Below are positions 23,110 to 35,431 of a stretch of DNA of 64,000 bases, in pieces. The stretch is from Nematostella vectensis. Taxonomy: Eukaryota > Cnidaria > Anthozoa > Actiniaria > Edwardsiidae. The stretch is from positions 12,320,203 to 12,384,202 of the forward strand of contig NC_064037.1 of NCBI RefSeq assembly GCF_932526225.1. The letters run 5' to 3'. The notes under the pieces were generated by a model. It saw only the letters and a program-made list of their open reading frames with translations, was not told the DNA's origin and ran no database searches. The position numbers were made by a program, and so were the translations under genes. The first letter of the stretch is position 1. Every line of letters begins with the position of its first letter.

Positions 23110-23518
23110 CAGGGGCTCATAATTAGGAGCAATCATCTGTTTTATATAAGTGTCACTGCGTTTTAGGCTATTTTTAGACGCGCGCGCACGAACGGGCCAA
23201 TCAGCTACGTTGACGTTGGTGCACTATCCGTCGGTTTTGTTTGTTTACAAAAAGAATTACAAGTTAGAATTCAAAGTCGTAGGTAGGGTAGGATTCATAT
23301 TAAAGAAGAGAGCAACGAAAGTCAAATTACCGAAGAGAGAACATAAATTTTCGTCTGCGTTTGCGCGTGCAGTTGACCTCAGCCAAAACGTCAACACAAA
23401 AGTCGAATCTGATTGGCTCATCCGCGCGTCTAAAAATAGCCTGATCCTAGGAAATGCCATGACACCTATATAGTACCAGAATGTGGGGAAAATGATTGCC
23501 CCTACTTATGAGCCCCTG
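23110..23518. mobile_element. MITE with 25-bp inverted ends and 6-bp target duplication
   Basis: Ends CAGGGGCTCATAA... and ...TTATGAGCCCCTG are inverted repeats over about 25 bases. The 6-bp direct repeat GTACAT flanks both sides (23104-23109, 23519-23524). Inside, 'taggctatttttagacgcgc' (~23167) is mirrored at ~23430-23448, so the element is a nested palindrome. Confidence 0.8.
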
Positions 23519-24189
23519 GTACATACATTGTAAAGCTCGTTCTTGTGCCCTGGGTACTTGTTTATTAAGCGGGGCGGATAATCAATATCTGGGCTTAAAC
23601 TCGAGTCGATGAACTGTCGTTTCTTTATTCCTAATTTAAAAATAAAAAAAACAAGCCATACCATCGAAAAGTTAGAAATAAAACGAGAATTCCAACAAAA
23701 AGTTCAAAGGGGGAGCTTATTTTATTGCCTCTTTGGAGTGGGGGAAGGGATCGCTTAATAGAATTCGAATTTGATTTTATTTACATTTATCAAGCATCAA
23801 TCAAGAGAAATTTATCTGGTTTGTAAGTTCTCGTACGGCGCTCGCACTCGGCCAATAAATAGTTATATAAGAGACAAAACACAGAAAAAAAAACCTTTAA
23901 AATGATGTTCAAAGGGGGTTTTCGGTGCCAAATAATCGATGACGCCGCAACCGAAAATATCGTCGGGTAATAGGGGTGTAAAGATTTGTAATGCTTTATT
24001 TAATTAATGATACTTCGATACTTCGATTTATTACTCCTATAAGTAGCTTTCGCTAATACTAGGAGGCCGATTCCTTTGTAATCTTTGTTTATCGAGGGTA
24101 GCATATTTAACCGAATATACAGTTTTTCTAACATATGGCCCTCGGTAAGTAAGCACTGTCACTGGGGGTGGTCACTGCCAGAGGGTTTA

Positions 24190-24440
24190 TTGCGTCCCCA
24201 GTGGTTCTTTTACGTCCCTTCGGTTCAGGTTAATGTAGTGCAGCTTGAAGAGACGGGACCTCCGGTTTAGTGTCCTTATCCGAGAAGACTGGAAACACGG
24301 GAGAATAACTTCAACTCACTTGTGACAAATTCGATTCAAGGCAGGAACCCGGAAAAATCCCCAGTTTGAGCCAGGATTCGAACCTGGGCCACAGCGGTGA
24401 GAGGCCGACGCGCTAACACACTAGGCCACCCGTGCTTCCA
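24190..24440 (-). mobile_element. tRNA-Glu-derived SINE
   Basis: On the minus strand, from about 24437, 'cgggtggcctagtgtgttag' supplies the A box, CTCTCACC the anticodon-loop region with CTC, and GGTTCGAATCC (24374-24384) a perfect B box. The T arm CCAGG-TTCGAAT-CCTGG pairs. The acceptor stem does not pair and a non-tRNA body follows, so it is a SINE rather than a tRNA gene. The body end near 24190 is approximate. Confidence 0.7.
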
Positions 24441-25403
24441 CTTCCACTGATCCATAGAGGGTTGAATACAACGTGTAGGCGTGGCACTTGATGCCGATAG
24501 GGGTTTACAGTGTCTGTTCAAATAACATTGTTATGGTATCCCTGTGTTATAATATGTTATGGTATCCCTGTGTACTAATTAGCATGGACACATGTAAACG
24601 AGCCAAGATGGCGTCTTAGTAAACCTCAGTTTTTGTGTTACATATCGAGTGAAATCTTCTTGCATCCGAGCCATCCGATATCAGAAATATAACAAACACA
24701 TAGGCCTATTAAATATAGTTATTGCGTGACTAATTTAATTTGATTACATCCCCCTTTCCAGGCTTATTATGTAAAACCAAGATGTCAATTTTAACTGTAA
24801 GCGTTATTGTTTTAAATATTGTAATATGAAAACAGTTTATAACCGATTGTCCAGCGTGTGATCCGCCTATGCTACCATTATGTTACACGAATCTTTCAGG
24901 TGGTCTGACAAATCTGCCGCTCTACGTCGTCGTGATATCATCTGGCTGGATCTTCACTGTGTTCATTAGTCGCTCTTACTGGTTCTGCGGTGCTTGGCAT
25001 ATCACCTTGTGTGCAGGGCGGGGCACCTTGCTGAATGTGGGGTTGGGCCTTTGGAGCACTCCCGAGTTCTTCTCCTGCGGCTTTCTCCAATCGATATGAT
25101 CGCGGTGCGTCGTTTAGTTTCTCCTTGATGACTCCGTGTTTCCACGTGTTTGACTTGCGGTCGTGTAGTGTAATAGGTTGTCTGTCCTACATGAAGTGGT
25201 GGAGTGGCCTTGCGTGCCGGTCATAATAGTGTTTTTGTACTTCCTGGCGATACTGAAGTCGGTTGATGACATCGTCGCTGTCGGTTTGTCGCTGTATTGT
25301 AGGGGGTAGGTTGTCTTGCACTTTCCTACATAGGAGTAGCTCGGCTGGTGATAACAACTTGTTGTATCAATGTGAGTAGCGCGTAGACAAAGAAGTATAT
25401 GTA

Positions 25404-25611
25404 TACACAACTATGATATAAAGCATAAGCTAGATAAGTCTGAAATGGAGCCAAATCCGACAATAAACATGCCGTGGAGATACTGCAAAGGCTTCGGAAG
25501 TGTCCAGATTTTTATCAGAGAACCCCCCCCCCCCGGAAAAATTAGGTCCACTGTTTTGAATTTCGCACCCCCCCCCCCCCCCCCCCATGAAAAATTTTGG
25601 GTACGGGCCTG
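25404..25611. mobile_element. MITE family A copy, inverted and internally deleted
   Basis: Contains 'aagcataagctaga', 'ccgtggagatactgcaaagg', two C-runs and the terminus GGGTACGGGCCTG ending at 25611. Shorter than full-length copies because the left end is missing. Confidence 0.7.
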
Positions 25612-25844
25612 TTACTTGTGGTATTTTCCTTACAAATAGATACTAAGAATAGTAATCCGATATCAGTAATAACTCAGTGTTTGTCGATGTGAAATAGGTC
25701 GGATGCGATGGTGTGCTACGGGCGCGGTGGTACTTCTGTTTGAATCAGGGGCTCTTTGCACTGTGCTGTTTGGTACTAACATGTGGAACATGACTGGGTG
25801 GGGTTGTCTATGTCGCGATTCATGTTGCGCCAAAAGACTGTTGA

Positions 25845-26610
25845 TCGCGCCCGACGACGCACAATAAAAACAAGGAGCTTAGGGTGAGCCTAACGAACCC
25901 CTGGGCGAGACGACGCACAATAAAATAGGGACTTAGAGGGAAACAAACCAACCCCGGCGCGAGTCGACGCACATTAAAACAATGGGCTTAGGGCGAACCT
26001 AACGAACCCCGGGGCGAGATGACGCACAATAAAATAGTGACTTAGAGGGAAACAAACGAACCCCGGCGCGAGACGACGCACAATAAAACAATGGGCTTAG
26101 GGCGAACCTAACGAACCCCGGGGCGAGACGACGCATAATAAAACAATGGGCTTAGGGCGAACCTAACGAACCCCGGGGCGAGACGACGCACAATAAAACA
26201 GAGACTAAGAGCGAACCTAACGAACCCCGGCCCGAGACTATACGCACAATAAAATAGGGACTTAGAAGGAAACAAACGAACCACGGCGCGAGACTATACG
26301 CACAATAAAATAGGGACTTAGAAGGAAACAAACGAACCCCGGCGCGAGACTATACGCACAATAGAATAGAAGGAAACAAACAAACCCCGGCGCGAGACTA
26401 TACGCACAATAAAATAGGGACTTAGAAGGAAACAAACGAACCCCGGCGCGAGACTTTACGCACAATTAAACAATGGGCTTAGGGCGAACGTAACGAACCC
26501 CGGGGCGAGACGACGTGTGCCATAAAACAAGTGGGCTTAAGGGGAACCTAAGGACGCAAAACGACGCACCATTAACAACAAGGGGCTAAGGCGATCCTAA
26601 CGAACCGAGA
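25845..26610 (+). repeat. ~55-bp minisatellite, about 14 copies
   Basis: Unit landmarks are 'gcgagacgacgcacaataaaa', shortened here as CGACGCACAATAAAA, then 'gggcttagggcgaacctaac' and GAACCCCGGGGC. A second unit type has CTATACGCACAATAAAATAG and 'agaaggaaacaaacgaacc'. The two types are interspersed, then the second type forms a block at ~26230-26450. Non-coding. Confidence 0.8.
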
Positions 26611-26800
26611 GTTATGCGATCACAAACTCTAGATGTAGTGTCAGATTTTTTATGATCTGAAAAAAGAAAACAAAACAAAACTAACGGCCCTTATTAAGTT
26701 AACAGATAAGCTTGGAGCTCGGCAGAGAGGTGGTTGGTGCTTTGGCATGCATTGCCTATGTGGGTCACCGCAATAGGAGCACTTGTGGGCGTTCCGACAG

Positions 26801-27156
26801 CAGGCCGTACCCAGGGTTTTTCTTGGGAGGGGGGGGGGGGGGTTGCGAAATCCGAAAAATTGTACCTAATTTTTCTAGTGTTTGTGTTTGTGTGTGTGTG
26901 TGCGTGTGTGGGGGGGGGGGGGGGGGGTGGAGGGGGGTGGAGGGAGTTCTCTGATAAAAATCTGTTTTTATGCCTTTGCAAAAACCCCACGGGACATTTA
27001 TTGTCGGATTTGACTACATACCAGAGTGATCTAGCTTATGCTTTATAGTTTTGTCTACTAATAGCACGTCTATTGAGAACCGATAGTGGACCTTCGGCCG
27101 TTGTGGGGAGTGCGTTCGCACCCCCTGCACCCCCCAACCCCCTGGGTACGGGCGTG
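26801..27156. mobile_element. MITE family A copy, full length
   Basis: CAGGCCGTACCCAGG at the left and CCTGGGTACGGGCGTG at the right form inverted ends, flanked by a short direct repeat GACAG. It contains a (TG)n tract and G-runs at ~26830 and ~26910. Confidence 0.8.
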
Positions 27157-28793
27157 GACAGGTTGGATGAGGCGAGGTGCATCTGCACTGATTCCAGGAG
27201 GTGCAACACGCTTCCGATGTGGACGTTGGGGCTAGCGAATCCAAAAAGTCCTGCTCACTGTACAAACTCTGGAAGAACAGTTTGCCCCAGAGGAGAGGAG
27301 GGATGGCCGGAGGCCTTAATCAGGAACCTGGACCCAGGCCGGCGCTAACACAGCCTCGGTAACTTCGTCTAAATTCGTTAGAGACACAATTAGAGACTGT
27401 ATTTCCAGTACATCCCGCGGGGCAATACTTATATCCTTTTTAAAACAGCAAAAACACGCGAAAGTATATTCTAGAAAATCGGGAAGAAACGCCTTTAGAA
27501 AAGATATACAATTTTTACAGACCCGACCTTCAACTTAGTGGTTGATTGGACACTTTGGGTAAAGCTTTGCTTTCATAACTAGGAAGGGGAAGGACCAATG
27601 TTTAATTGATTAATTTTGTGCCTCCCTAATACAAAACGTACCTTCCCAACACGGCACCGGCAAACATCGAAAAACAGCCCTTGAAATGTAAACAAGCGAC
27701 CATGTGATACGATGCGCGCCGTAATCTTAGCGTCTGCAGTGGAGAGCAGACGAATTGCCGAAAGTGGACTGTTTGTTACCGCGAAATGGAAAAGAATTCC
27801 AGTAATTTTTTTCGGCGATAGAAATGGAGGAAAAGCTAGAGAAAAATTAATTTTTTCTTATCTTGCAAAATATATGGAAAAGCTAGATTTAAAAGGAAAA
27901 AGTAGGACATTTTTCTGAATTCTTGACAAGGTTTAATTAGCAAAAAACTGGATCTTAATTTATTTTTCAGATCGACAGGAAAAGAAAAATAAGAAATTTC
28001 AATTTTTCAGGTAACTTATATTCGGCCGAAAAGTAAAAGTAGAATTGCCGAAACTGGTCATGGATTAAAGGCAAACCTCATTTAGCGCTTTCGTATAATC
28101 CAAAAAGTGTCTTTGTCACAAAGGGTTTATTATAATTTAGATATTTTAACTCTTTGCGCTCTCTGCGTGACGGGCGCAGTCATTACTTTGTTTATTTTTT
28201 ATGAATTTGGCACTCAAAAAGTCACGTGACTGTAATGCAGTTTTTATAGTTCGAGTTAATCGAAGCAAAAAAGACTGAGAATAATTTTTAATCCAAGGGA
28301 AATAAACAAGTAAAATTAACAGGAAAGTTCGAGTTTTTCGAGTTTGAGTTAGCAAAGTTCCTCCTGTCATTTGTGTTAGTTTTAGAAAGCGATGTCTCAG
28401 ATTCAGTTATCAGAGTATTTTGTCAAAATAAAAGAATACATTTACGGAGCAAGCACTCGGCGTTCCCCCTTTTCCGGACCATCTTCAGGTTAATGGATGC
28501 ATGAGAGCCTTCGCAAAGAATACGCTTTCGGAAGCAACGAAAAGTACCTTATAATTCCCGCCCGGTTCCATTCAATGACGTAAAAAAAAAACTCTTCAAC
28601 TGTTCAAGGTCGTTTCGTATTAAATTTATAGATAAAGGCTTTCAAAGAAAAAAAAAAGCTTTCAAAGACCATCTCAAAAGTCCCACATGAGACTATCATT
28701 TGTATTTCTCTGTTTATGTATGACGTGACAAAAACACCACCAGTCACGGAGTGCATAAATAATTGACAAAGTACGCCCCCTTTTATCTTTCAA
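27157..28793. other. Non-coding stretch
   Basis: No recognisable gene. A 68-codon open frame at 27712-27918 is Lys/Arg-rich without a known domain. The repeated phrase 'gccgaaa(g/c)tgg' at ~27757 and ~28046 hints at an old repeat. Confidence 0.4.
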
Positions 28794-28984
28794 CAGGGCC
28801 GTAGCAGGCCACGTAAGATTGGGGGGGGGGAGGGGCACAAAACAGAAACATTAAGAAAATATTTGGGGGGGGGGGGGGGGGGGCTCACGCCCATACTGGT
28901 CATTTCCTTATATTTTTTAAAAATATTGGTGGGGTAGGGGGGGGGGGCATGTGCCCCAGTGGACCACCCCCTGCAACGGCCCTG
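28794..28984. mobile_element. MITE family B copy, well preserved
   Basis: Inverted ends CAGGGCCGTAGCAGG and CTGCAACGGCCCTG, with G-runs at ~28821, 28865 and 28936. It shares 'cgcccatactggtcattt' with the copies at 1.6 and 47.9 kb. No matching target duplication seen. Confidence 0.8.
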
Positions 28985-31900
28985 TGTGATCATATCTAAA
29001 GCTGTCAATCAATATACAGTTTCATGACATCGACTTGAAGGGTTTGGCTGTCTTCTCACAAGACCAAAGAATCCCTGTATCTCCCAAATGTAAACAACTT
29101 TTGCAACATCCTCGAAACTAATGTTAAAATCATTTTTTGAGTGTCATGTACTGTCACTACGTCATTAAGTAGCCACTCAAAGCGATTCTGTTTGTCTTTT
29201 TGAATTAAACTCCTTAAAGTACCCTTCAGAAATTATTCTTCTGAAAAAGCCGACAGTTGATCACACAAAAGGCTTTTGCTGAGCTTTTTAATACTCCTAC
29301 CGCTTGCGCAAGAGGGTTGTGACATTTGCGGGCGATAACAATCTCTGTCTTTGTTAGTTCACTGTTAAGAATCAACAACTGTTTTCTTTGCACTTTCGTG
29401 GCGTTCAAGTATAACTCTAGTGTTTATTTGTGCGCTGTAAATTCCGCCAGGCCTAGATATTAATCAACCTTTTGAACCCTGTTTTGAAAGCCTTTTGTAG
29501 CCGCATGCCGCCTTAACCTTCTCTAGTCGAGATAAGTGATAGCGCAGATGTGAGCTGTCATCTGTAGTCTCTCTACAAAATTTTCTCCCAATCCCTATTA
29601 CTGAAAACGCAAACATATACCAGAAATACTCCGTTTCTCGCTAACATTTGGTCGATTGGTACGAAGTTTTGGTTGAGTGTTTTATGTGTTTGTGGTATTT
29701 CGCTGACGTTAAGGTCATTTTGCGCGAGGGGAGTCTATGCACCTCAGGCTATCCCAACAACTGACAGCGAGAGAACTCTGTATTAGTTTCGTATCTTTAC
29801 CGTCATCTTCTATTCGTTTTATTCTTTGCTGCTTTTAGTCATAACTTGCGCTTATGAACGGATAATTGGCGACGTGAGTTCCGCTATTGTGGCTGCAAAT
29901 TGTTCCCGGTCTTGACATTGTAATGCCCAATTAGAAACATTGTTTGGAGTAGAGTGTGTGTTATTATAAAGGGGAACATATTGATTAGTGTGAGAGAAAA
30001 CAATTATAGTAAACAGCGAAGTCTGTGTATGATACATCGCCTACAAACAATCTTTACACGACTCATTTGATTGTATAGGGCTGTCACTAATTCATCGTAA
30101 TTAAACTAATTATGCTGGTGTCCTTATCAGGGTGCCAAAAATGAGTCAAATGCGACCTCGATTGGCTTCTCAACTGTGATCAAAGCATTTTGCCGCTACG
30201 AGACCAGCATCCTTTGCGAGCTGCTCCCGCTTCGGTCAGTGTGAAAGACGAGGAGCCCTTTTCGAGTTGGTTGCGTTCGTTTGGTGTTCTCCGATTACAA
30301 CTTAGCATTTTCTTCCTCTACGAATCCAACCAGAGGGGCAGTGTTTACTCGATAAGGTACAGAAATCTAGGTCATCGTGTGACGGACACTGGAGATGTAG
30401 CGTTGCTTGCAGGTTCTGAAACTGACAATGTTGACGGATCGCTTGTGTTGCAGGGGGCTTTCTCGACTGGTCCATGGCTGTGAATCGAGTCGGAAAGCAG
30501 CGCGAGTTTTGATTGCAAGCGGTGAATGGTGAATTAACGTAAGTTGAGTACTTTATTCGTATCATTACTGCATAAAAGGATCGTGGATCGTATCGATTTT
30601 AGCACAGTGGTGCTGAACCGTAGCCGTCTACAACACGTGCGTTCTTCCTACCACTCCTCGCGTTCAAAACTCTGCAAGGATTTTCAGTCCAGTTTTTAAG
30701 CCGAATTTCTAGATAAGGCTTGTGTAACCTGCAAAGAGCTTTTTCTAGTGTTTATAACGGCCACCATGTTAGCAAGGAGACGCTAGCTTGTGCAACGAAA
30801 GCGTTTGTTTTGATTATAACTTTGTTCGGGACCTCGCACGGCATCAAAGTTTGGCGATTGTGAAACTTGTTAGAACCTAATTTTGCGCCTTTTCCGGGGT
30901 TTGATCCGTAACTCAAGTGAAGGATGTTTTTATTTTATTTTATTATTATCGGGTTTGTTATTAATTTTATATGCATTTGTTGTATGGTCATAAGTTGATA
31001 TTGTATTTGTCATGTCGTTTCGGAAGTTTGTTCAGTTCGTTGTATTTCGTTCCAATGTCGGATGGATTTTTGAGGGGTTTATCCCGTTTGCTTACGCAGT
31101 GTGTAAACGAACCACGGTGAACTAAAGCATCGACAAATTTATCTAAGAACTTGTTTTGATTACTGTAGTTTCGCTCACAACTCACACGTCCTAACATAGA
31201 AGCAAGTGTGCTTATTTAGCGGGGAAAGGCGCTTCAGGCTCAAGTCTTGTGTCAACTTTCCGCTTCGTTTGTTGTATAGTTTCACACCCGACAGTTTTAT
31301 TGTTTGCTAGTTCGATTCTATCACCTTCAAAGCCCCCCCTTTGTTTCCACCAATGATTAGTGTAATTGTTTTGCCCTGTTGTCTTTGTATAAACATCAGC
31401 TTTTGCCGGATGTGAGCTTCGCGCGGGTAACTTTTTCCTTTTTTATCGAAACTTCTACCTCGGATACAGCCCGACTCGAAAGTACCCTTCCAGCTTTGTG
31501 CTCAGAAACCTGAAGATCTTTTCAAACATTATTTATTTCATTTTCTCGTGATATATATTATTTTATTATTTTTTTCGAGAGGGGTCTGCTCATTTTGCTT
31601 TGCGATAAAAAGATTGTTTATGTGTCTTTGATAAAAATTAATTAGTCGACCGTTCTCTTTAACTGCCGTCTGTCCTATCGCTAGGTCGCTGCCCCCAGCT
31701 TTTAATTGTTTGCTTTTTCATGTAAACGCTGGTTTCATTCAAGAAGTTTCTCTCATCTAAGTACACGCATAGTCTATCGGTTTAGCAAGCACATGTTTAT
31801 TTTTCATATTAGTAAAATAGTGTTCAAGTTGGTTTAGGGAAAGTATGTAATCCCTTTACTAGCTACCGGTTAATCCTTGTGTCACTGTCTTAAACTTGAT

Positions 31901-34900
31901 TCAAAACAATCTTCCGCGTGGAGCCCGAACAAAGCGTAACCCTATCCAATTTTCGGTACCTGTTTTGCATATTTTAAGCATTGAAGAAAACTACTAGAAA
32001 GCTCGTTGCTGCTTGGAGGGAATCTTTACAGCTTTTAGCGGCCTTTCATCATGGCTTTCTCCTCTCGAATGTAGGTAGAACGTATCTCAAGAGGTCGTAT
32101 CTAGCCGTGTTTTTATTGACACAAACCGTGACAAAGCATTTTAGGTCGATAAACACTGGAAATGCACCGGATTTGCCGAAAAAGCCATTTCATGGTTATT
32201 TAAAAAAATCAAGAAACCCATTAACGGTAACTTTTGAATTGCCGCCAATGTAAATATTATTCCGAAACTCTTTTATTTTTAGATATTAACATTTAAGTTT
32301 ATACGTCAAGTTGATAAAACATTTTATGCTATTTTTTCTTTGGGATGGATTATACCTTACCTGTCTCTATACACAATTATATTTTGTTGGCTTTCATCAT
32401 AGGAAAAAAAGGTTCTAAGATAGCAAAGTTATTACATTGGGTTCTTGTAGACTCCCTGTAGTTTTTCTTGCCAAAACATTCTTTAGAAGTTCTACTCAAT
32501 TGAAGCACCTGAGTTTTCTACATTGTTTTTTCCCTTTTATCTACCACCTCAAAGCTGTCAAAGAATATGCCATGTTTTGTATCAACATCACACTTTTTGG
32601 AAAGTAATTTTCAACCTAAAATAACAACCAAAATACAGTCTTCTACAACGGAGAAGTGTTTTGAAGCTTTATAAATGTGTTGAGCCTCTAGTTTGACAAT
32701 GTTGCCTTTGTTGATTTTACTTTTTTTATGTGTAATGGAAATTAAATAATAACCATTAACTGTCAGCTGTTTAGGCCTAATGTATGCAAAGCAAACTGCA
32801 TTGACTGAAAAGAGTAAAACAGTGGTAGTGTTGTCTGCCGTGACCTAGCTTCCTTTGAGTTTTCAAGGTGGAAAGATGGCAATAAGGCAAGTTTTTAGAT
32901 CTACCTGGTTTATGCCATTCTATTTGGTGAGGTAACAGAACATCTCTTATGAATAGCAATATGATTAACCAAATTGTGGTCTGTGGTGTTCAAAGAAAAG
33001 AACAATTAGATGACTGAGTTAGTTAATGTATAGTTTTGGACCTCTTCTGATAATTTTATTTAAGTTTTGTGTTATTTTTTAACCCTACAGTTTTTTTGTC
33101 TTTTGTGATATTTTGATGTTTTTTTTTTTTAGTTTTTATGTGTTCTAGTCTTGTGAAGTGACATTTTTCAAAGCTTTCTTGATTCATGAAGCCTGTTTCA
33201 GTTTTCTTACCATTAACCCTATTAACAATCCTTGGAATAGCTGGTGATGTACAAGTTGTTTAGTCTATGACAGTCATTTCACACTGGACCCCAGTGTGTT
33301 TCCTGAGGCTATAGAAACAAATCTGTATGGTGCCTTGGTTCCCAGCATGTGATAGGGCTTTTCCACAGAAACACTGGTCTATTGACCATCAAGATCAAGT
33401 CTGACTTTGCACCAAGCAAAACCATTTTGTGAAAGACTTGCCTATGCTCAATAAAGCAATATCTGAAAACCAATGGTACAAATCATTTTTGGTTTTGCCC
33501 TGGCATGGATTGGAATTGCTGAAAACCTTACCTAAATGTTAGCATTCATTTATATCTGATTTCTATTCTGAAATTAATGTAAAAAATAGCCATCCATCTG
33601 TTGTTATCCTTAATATTTTGAAAAAAAAAATTGTAAGGAAATTTCAAGCTTCTCTTGTTACCTGCCAAATGGTCCAGCATCTGAAGAGAACTCTTTTTGT
33701 ATAAAAAGAAACTCTGCAGCAGAAAGGTAGAAGGAAAAGGTGATCTTGTCTGTAAAGGTAGTGGCATTTATACGAGAGTGAAACATATATTGGTGAGTTA
33801 GGGTCTTAGTGAATATCAGGTAACTGTCTTAACTCCAATTGTGCTGTCTCTTAGCAGGAAAGACTCGTTCAGAGTTTTTTTCTATGCTAACCATAACACA
33901 TTGCTTTGTTTTATTATCTACTTCTGGTACAAGGATCTGTAAATTTTTGTCTTAAAGGTTACAAAGTGTATCATGATTTTCATGGATGTTTTCTACACCA
34001 ATAAATGATGTTCTCATTTTGACATTTCTTGTGATTATTGAAAAGTGTTTATTATGTGTGTCACTTCAGTTTAGCTCTCCATAAAAAAGCTAGTTAAAAT
34101 TTATAGTATTATCCAAATACTTATTAGCTTTTATTATTGTTATTTTTTATCAAAAAGACTTGGTTCTGGAGGGTAAAAATGGCAAGGGAAAAATATTTCA
34201 AGGGAGTTAGGAGCTTTTTGCTTTAAGATTTTTTTTGCTGTTGTTGTCTTTAATGACAGAATTTTTTGTAGCTTTCAGACTTGTATGATACATGCTTATC
34301 TTTTACGGAAATGTTAATGAAAAGCACTTAAGAGGAGCTGCTTTTATCTTGAAAGTATCAGTGGCTTTTAGTGTTTAAGACTTAGTGAATCAATTGTCTG
34401 TTATGTTTTAAAAATGTTAATGGTATTTTTTTACTTTATGGTTTTCAAAATGCAGCCAAAGAAATTTCCAATTTGTTATGATTACTGAATTTATATTAAT
34501 ATTACCTCATTGCCTGCTTTGATAGAAACTAGTTAATAAGCTCATTCATTGGCCTGCATTTGTTTTTTTATTGTTAGATCCTCAGACTAAAGATTTATTT
34601 TGCTTGATTTATTTTTGTACACTTTCATATCTTCCTCGTGTGATATTTGGTTTTAATGTAATCCTTTGTGGACGACTTGCATTGGTACTTTATTTGTTAG
34701 TACATACTGGTTTTGTTATCTAATGTTACTATGCATTCCCACAAGTTTATTTAACATTTATATTATCAAAATTCTTCCCACATTGATTAGGAGTGTTTTT
34801 CAATTCTAATTTAATTGGTTTTCTTTTGTTTAAATACTTTTTATTATTATAACCTATTCTCATTCACTGCTTCTTTCCTGATCTAGTGTCACTGTGAAAC

Positions 34901-35428
34901 TTCAGTGTAACCTTTGTTTCATCAGAGTATTTTAATCAGAGTATCTATAAACCAAGTTCTCTAGGGTTTTCTTTTCTATTTTTGTTTTATTTTGTTTTTG
35001 TCTAGGAAAGCTTTGTGTAGAATTTATGTAGGATTTTCTTCGGGGGTGCTTTTGTCCAGCTCTTTACATAGCTGTCAACCTTGCTCTAGGAAAATCTCGA
35101 GAAAATACAGTGTATGTTTCAGAAGTACCAAGATAGCTAATGTAGGAGAATACAGTAAATGTATGGATATTTTCAAGAAAATATGGCTTGAGAAAAGGTT
35201 CAAAATCTTGAGACTCCTGCCTAATGCAGGAGAGTTGACAGCTATGCCTTTAATGGCCTTGTGCAAGATGCATATATTCAGAAATGGCATGATATTTTTA
35301 TTTATTGTTATTAGATTGTGACAGTTATAACAGCAAGAAGTGTTTTTGCCTCATACAAACTCTGATTACAGACGTTAGACCTTTTTTTTATCAAGTGGAA
35401 CTTCAATCATGATGGTGTTTTTCTCCAG
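28985..35428 (+). other. Upstream region of EYA; possible 5' UTR exon
   Basis: No coding gene recognised in 6.4 kb. The part around 30150-30540 is locally richer in G+C and CpG. A GTAAGT donor at 30539 could end a non-coding first exon feeding the EYA coding exon at 35429. 31.2-35.0 kb is strongly AT/T-rich, intron-like DNA. The promoter itself cannot be pinned down. Confidence 0.3.
35067..35246. mobile_element. Short foldback/MITE, 180 bp
   Basis: CATAGCTGTCAAC at 35067 is mirrored by GTTGACAGCTATG ending at 35246. The inner parts ('tctcgagaaaatacag', 'gactcctgcctaatgcagga') are also partly symmetric. No ORF. Confidence 0.6.
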
Positions 35429-35431
35429 AGA

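Noticed and set aside
18477-23166. Many long ORFs (up to 428 codons) on both strands, e.g. with repeated RVQALGQSAYAAPSMAATHS
   Set aside because: They are readings of the 72-bp satellite, whose length is a multiple of three. Single-base indels between units shift the frame and no splice or start context supports them.
24356-24437. Possible tRNA-Glu gene on the minus strand
   Set aside because: Acceptor stem does not pair and a long non-tRNA body follows; a SINE head fits better.
18712-26610. Possible CRISPR-like arrays
   Set aside because: Repeats are head-to-tail without unique spacers, in a eukaryotic context with no cas-like genes.
30190-30483. 97-codon ORF upstream of EYA
   Set aside because: No recognisable domain or splice support; more likely 5' UTR or promoter DNA.
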